DNA of 9,657 nucleotides, from NCBI GenBank assembly GCA_902803195.1, contig CADCOX010000009.1, positions 1 through 9,657 on the forward strand, written 5' to 3'. Position numbers and translations under genes: made by a program. Within the stretch, counting starts at the first letter, position 1, and each line of letters starts with the position of its first letter. The notes under the pieces are model-generated. The model made no database searches and was not told the DNA's origin. It was given only the letters and a program-made list of their open reading frames with translations. Below are positions 7,439 through 9,657 of this stretch, piece by piece. The stretch is from an uncultured Bacteroidales bacterium (GTDB taxonomy: Bacteria; Bacteroidota; Bacteroidia; Bacteroidales; Bacteroidaceae).

Positions 7439-8830
7439 TTACTTCTTACCAGCCTTCCAGAAGTCCTCTTCGGCCTTGAGTTCAGCCTGCTGCTTGTCGT
7501 AGGCAGCCTTCTGGGCAGCGTACTCGGCATTGTGGCGCTCGACGGTCTGGATGTTGCTCTTCAGACGCTGTGCCTGACCAGCGAGTGTGATGTCGGCGGC
7601 AGCAGCCTTATCGCAGTAAGCCTTGGCCTCGGCGTAGTTCTTAGCCTTGGTGGCGATGTTAGCGCGCTGCATAAAGCACTTGCCCTCGAGGTCGGGGTTG
7701 AACTGAGCAGCCTTGTCGAGGTAGGCGTAAGCGCTCTTGAAGTCACCACTCTTGCGCATAGCGGCAGCAACACGGAGGGCGATGTTACCCTTCTGGACGT
7801 CGCTCTGGCAGAGCTCGATAGCCTTGTTGTAGTACTCAACGCTCTTGGCGGTCTGGCCGTCCTTAGCGTACTTCTGAGCGGTACCGATAGCCGACTCATA
7901 AGAAGGCTCGATATTGAAAGCGTACTCAGCAGCTTTGTAGTAGACAGGAGCATCGTCGCAGTCGTTGGCAGCCATCAGGGTCAGTGCGCTCTTCAGGTAA
8001 GCGAGGTTGTCCTTGTTGGCCTCGATCTTCGGAGTGAAGATAGCGATGATCTGGTCGCGATCGGCAGCCTTGGACTCAGCGAAGAGGCCTTCGATGGTGT
8101 TCAGAGGAGTATCATACTCGGAAACAATCTTCTGAGCCTTCTCGGGGTCAGTTTCTTCCTTAGCCAGCTGGAGCATCTTGTCGCAGACGTCCTTGCTCTC
8201 GAGGTAGTCCTGGAGGAACTCTTCGCGGAAGCCATTGTTGTCAGCCTGATATTTGGCGTAGCTTACGCGGAAGAAGGCATCGAGCACGAAACCACCAACC
8301 TCGCGACCGCCCTGTTCGTTGATCTTGTTGATACCATCCTTGAACATGTTGTAGGCCTTGTCGAGGGTGTAAGCGGGATCACATGCGGGTCCATAGGCAG
8401 CGTAGTCATAAGCCTTGCGGGCGATGACGTCGCCTTCGGTAGCGCGGCGTTCAACCTTCGTGAATGAGTTCAGACCTGCGAGGTTCTTGACGCGGGTGTC
8501 ATAGACGTTCATCAGTTCGTTGAAGTAGCCTTGCTTCTTAGCTGCATCCTGCTCGCCCAGAATGAGCTTAGCCAGCATGTAAGCGCCGTTGGTGTAGATA
8601 CCCATCTGAGAGAAGGGAGCCTTCTCGAACACGGGCTTCCAAGACTCATAAGCTTCAGTCCAGTTCTTGCTGTTGATAGCCGTCTGGAAGAGGCTGAGGT
8701 TCTGACGAGTGCGGAGGCTGTCCTCACCCGTACCGATGCGGTCGTACCATTGAGTACCTTCGTATTGTGCCATGGCCGATGCCGAGAGAGCAGCAAGCCC
8801 AATGGCAAGGAAAAATTTCTTCATTTTCAT
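7439..8830 (-). CDS. Secreted tetratricopeptide repeat (TPR) protein
   Basis: A 463-residue protein with a clear type I signal peptide (MKMKKFF, hydrophobic core, SAMA cut before Gln22). The mature protein is nearly all helical. TPR-like pairs are visible near 45-100 (LFQTAINSKNWTEAYESWKPVFEKAP) and more clearly from about 295 to 412, for example AEYAFNIEPSYESAIGTAQKY, GQTAKSVEYYNKAIEL, SGDFKSAYAYLDKAAQFNP and KNYAEAKAYCDKAAAAD. It ends in a charged coiled-coil-like tail (420-460, with QKAAYDKQQAELKAEEDFWKAGKK). No lipobox is present, so it is probably periplasmic. TPRs bind peptides or proteins, but the partner is unknown. I choose the Met at 8830 over the one two codons later because it gives a more basic N-region; the difference is minor. 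Codon choice is strongly biased (AAG, GAG, TTC, GCC), consistent with high expression. It follows the 191-residue gene by 27 nt and has its own terminator. Confidence 0.88.
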   Translation of the reverse strand: MKMKKFFLAIGLAALSASAMAQYEGTQWYDRIGTGEDSLRTRQNLSLFQTAINSKNWTEAYESWKPVFEKAPFSQMGIYTNGAYMLAKLILGEQDAAKKQGYFNELMNVYDTRVKNLAGLNSFTKVERRATEGDVIARKAYDYAAYGPACDPAYTLDKAYNMFKDGINKINEQGGREVGGFVLDAFFRVSYAKYQADNNGFREEFLQDYLESKDVCDKMLQLAKEETDPEKAQKIVSEYDTPLNTIEGLFAESKAADRDQIIAIFTPKIEANKDNLAYLKSALTLMAANDCDDAPVYYKAAEYAFNIEPSYESAIGTAQKYAKDGQTAKSVEYYNKAIELCQSDVQKGNIALRVAAAMRKSGDFKSAYAYLDKAAQFNPDLEGKCFMQRANIATKAKNYAEAKAYCDKAAAADITLAGQAQRLKSNIQTVERHNAEYAAQKAAYDKQQAELKAEEDFWKAGKK

Positions 8831-8857
8831 AGTTGTTTATTGGCTTTTGGTTAATGT

Positions 8858-9433
8858 TTAGACATTGAGTTCAGATAATGGTTTAAAACCAAGATAAGTG
8901 TATTGGAAATTGCGCCCTTTGACCGAAGGGAACTGGCTGCGTGGGTCGACGTCGGGTCGAGCGCGCAAGTGGTCGACGATGCGATTGTAGCAGTCTTGTC
9001 CGCTGTGAGCCTTGAGGAGGGCGGTGAAGGTAGTGTCGCAATAGTCGAACTTGCCCGTCTCGGGGATATAGATGACGCGCTTGAAGTTGACTGTACCCTC
9101 GTACCAGCCTGGCAGTTCGTCGTTGAGTCGTTGCACGATCTGCTCCTTGATGGTCTGACGAGTCTTGGGCATGAACCCCACTCCGTCGGCATTCTTGCCG
9201 TTGGCCTTGAACTCCTCGAGCGTTGTTGCCATGGTCTTGATGACAATAAAGTACACGCGCGAGCGTACCTTATATCTCTTAGGGTAAGGCTGTGGACTCT
9301 CAACGTATTGGCGGAAATCAGCTTCGAAATCAGGTGTCACCTCGAAACCATCGATTCCACTGATGAAGGCCAGTGCCTCGTCGATGGAGGTAACAACGCA
9401 TTCGTCGTTGAAATAGCGTAAATACAGATTCAT
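8858..9433 (-). CDS. Conserved-looking cytoplasmic protein of unknown function, 191 aa
   Basis: A 191-residue protein with no signal peptide and no membrane segment. It begins MNLYLRYFNDECVVTSIDEALAFI and has mixed alpha/beta character: a strand-rich stretch at about 55-66 (VRSRVYFIVIK), an amphipathic helix at about 90-105 (KTRQTIKEQIVQRLNDEL), strands around 113-125 (GTVNFKRVIYIPETG) and another helix at 134-157. I do not recognise a family and see no catalytic motif. The start at 9433 is supported by a TAnnTTTG promoter element about 28 nt upstream and absence of an earlier in-frame Met. The short gap to the TPR gene and shared strand suggest one transcript. It could serve the TPR protein, or simply share its promoter. 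Confidence 0.78.
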   Translation of the reverse strand: MNLYLRYFNDECVVTSIDEALAFISGIDGFEVTPDFEADFRQYVESPQPYPKRYKVRSRVYFIVIKTMATTLEEFKANGKNADGVGFMPKTRQTIKEQIVQRLNDELPGWYEGTVNFKRVIYIPETGKFDYCDTTFTALLKAHSGQDCYNRIVDHLRARPDVDPRSQFPSVKGRNFQYTYLGFKPLSELNV

Positions 9434-9460
9434 TGACAGTTTGATTTATTTAAACGGCCA

Positions 9461-9468
9461 CAAAGTTA
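9461..9468 (-). promoter_or_regulatory. Bacteroidota-type -7 box for the 191-aa/TPR unit
   Basis: On the - strand the sequence reads TAACTTTG, an exact match to TAnnTTTG, the -7 element of the main sigma factor in Bacteroidota. It lies 27 nt before the ATG at 9433, giving a short 5' UTR. No good TTTG sits at the expected -33 distance (one is present only 12 nt away), so the call rests on the -7 box and position. Confidence 0.55.
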
Positions 9469-9535
9469 CGTATTTTCTTTCAAATGGAGACATTTTTACC
9501 TTTTTTATTATTAGTTTTGTGATTATTTTGCAATT

Positions 9536-9570
9536 TTTGTTGGTTGTATTAAAGAAAACATATACCTTTG
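9536..9570 (+). promoter_or_regulatory. Promoter of the Trp leader
   Basis: TACCTTTG at 9563-9570 matches the TAnnTTTG -7 element exactly. A -33 candidate, TTGG at 9540-9543, is 19 nt upstream; a perfect TTTG lies slightly farther at 9536-9539. The ATG of the leader peptide starts only 8 nt after the box, so transcription would begin a few nucleotides before the ATG, or on it. Confidence 0.7.
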
Positions 9571-9578
9571 CACCCAGA

Positions 9579-9638
9579 ATGATACAGAATACGAACAAAT
9601 ATTGGTGGTGGCGTAGCTCAAGTCTCAAGCAGTCGTGA
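9579..9638 (+). CDS. trpL: Trp-operon leader peptide
   Basis: A 19-codon ORF, MIQNTNKYWWWRSSSLKQS, ending in TGA at 9636-9638. Three consecutive Trp codons (9603-9611) sit in the middle of the peptide; Trp is otherwise rare and coded only by TGG, so this is the signature of a leader peptide that senses charged tRNA-Trp. The codons overlap the 5' arm of the first leader stem, as transcription attenuation requires. An in-frame upstream extension to 9441 exists, but the promoter at 9563-9570 lies inside it, so I choose 9579. There is no Shine-Dalgarno sequence and almost no 5' UTR. The peptide has no expected function after synthesis; the act of translation is the sensor. The structural genes (trp biosynthesis, by inference) should begin just right of the window. 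Confidence 0.82.
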   Translation: MIQNTNKYWWWRSSSLKQS

Positions 9639-9649
9639 GTACAGCCTCC
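9607..9649 (+). promoter_or_regulatory. Attenuator stem 1:2 of the Trp leader
   Basis: GGTGGC-GTA-(g)-CTC at 9607-9619 can pair with GAG-TAC-(a)-GCC-t-CC at 9637-9649, with one U-U mismatch and two single-base bulges. The 5' arm contains the second and third Trp codons and the 3' arm starts within the leader stop codon. A ribosome stalled on Trp codons would cover the 5' arm and free the 3' arm to form an antiterminator; one that reaches the stop would block it. The partner segments 3 and 4 and their T run lie beyond position 9657. A shorter alternative pairing (CTCA 9624-9627 with TGAG 9636-9639) competes. Confidence 0.65.
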
Positions 9650-9657
9650 GTATACCT

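Noticed and set aside
7433..8467. Long + strand ORF of 344 codons, Leu/Val/Ser rich
   Set aside because: It lies antisense to the TPR gene. Its composition is what biased Lys, Glu, Asp and Ala codons give on the opposite strand; the TPR frame has a signal peptide, repeats and a terminator.
8903..9421. + strand ORF of 172 codons
   Set aside because: Antisense shadow of the 191-residue gene, without its own promoter or recognisable domain.
9441..9578. 65-residue ORF with a hydrophobic stretch ending in the Trp-rich peptide
   Set aside because: The upstream part crosses AT-rich promoter sequence and the -7 box at 9563-9570; only the 9579-9638 portion has leader-peptide character.
9608..9657. 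tRNA-like opening (GTGGCGTAGCTCA)
   Set aside because: The D-loop GG, the rest of the D stem and an anticodon arm do not follow as required; the bases are explained by Trp codons and the attenuator stem.

Overview
The window looks like chromosomal DNA from a member of the Bacteroidota, most probably a Prevotella-like Bacteroidales. The evidence is seen in the sequence: Bacteroidota-type promoter boxes (TAnnTTTG), start codons without clear Shine-Dalgarno sequences, lipoprotein signals ending in (L/F)(T/F)SC, moderate GC, and protein families typical of that phylum. I see no rRNA, tRNA, CRISPR array, transposase or phage gene.

Layout. (1) Positions 2-7029, + strand: a run of four co-oriented genes. 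They are the 3' part of a large unrecognised protein (cut by the window edge), a secreted protein built of fibronectin-III-like modules that starts inside the previous stop codon (TAATG), a small lipoprotein with an Ig-like N-terminal half, and an 834-residue lipoprotein with a long beta-rich middle. No promoter is visible between them, so they are probably one operon for an exported or cell-surface assembly of unknown function. (2) Positions 7030-7438: a convergent intergenic region. It holds a striking array of twelve diverged 22-bp units in strict register (7029-7292), a strong palindromic terminator hairpin placed exactly in that register, a second hairpin, and a canonical terminator for the minus-strand genes. 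(3) Positions 9433-7439, - strand: a two-gene unit coding for a 191-residue cytoplasmic protein of unknown function and, 27 nt downstream, a secreted TPR protein. (4) Positions 9434-9657: a divergent AT-rich promoter region, then on the + strand a 19-codon leader ORF with three consecutive Trp codons and the first attenuator stem. This is very probably the leader of a tryptophan biosynthesis operon whose structural genes lie just beyond the right edge.

The most noteworthy points are the Trp leader (a regulatory gene below the usual ORF size cutoff), the 22-bp phased array, and the four-gene exported-protein cluster, which is the best candidate here for an undescribed system. Family resemblances are from memory and from reading the translations; no searches were run.
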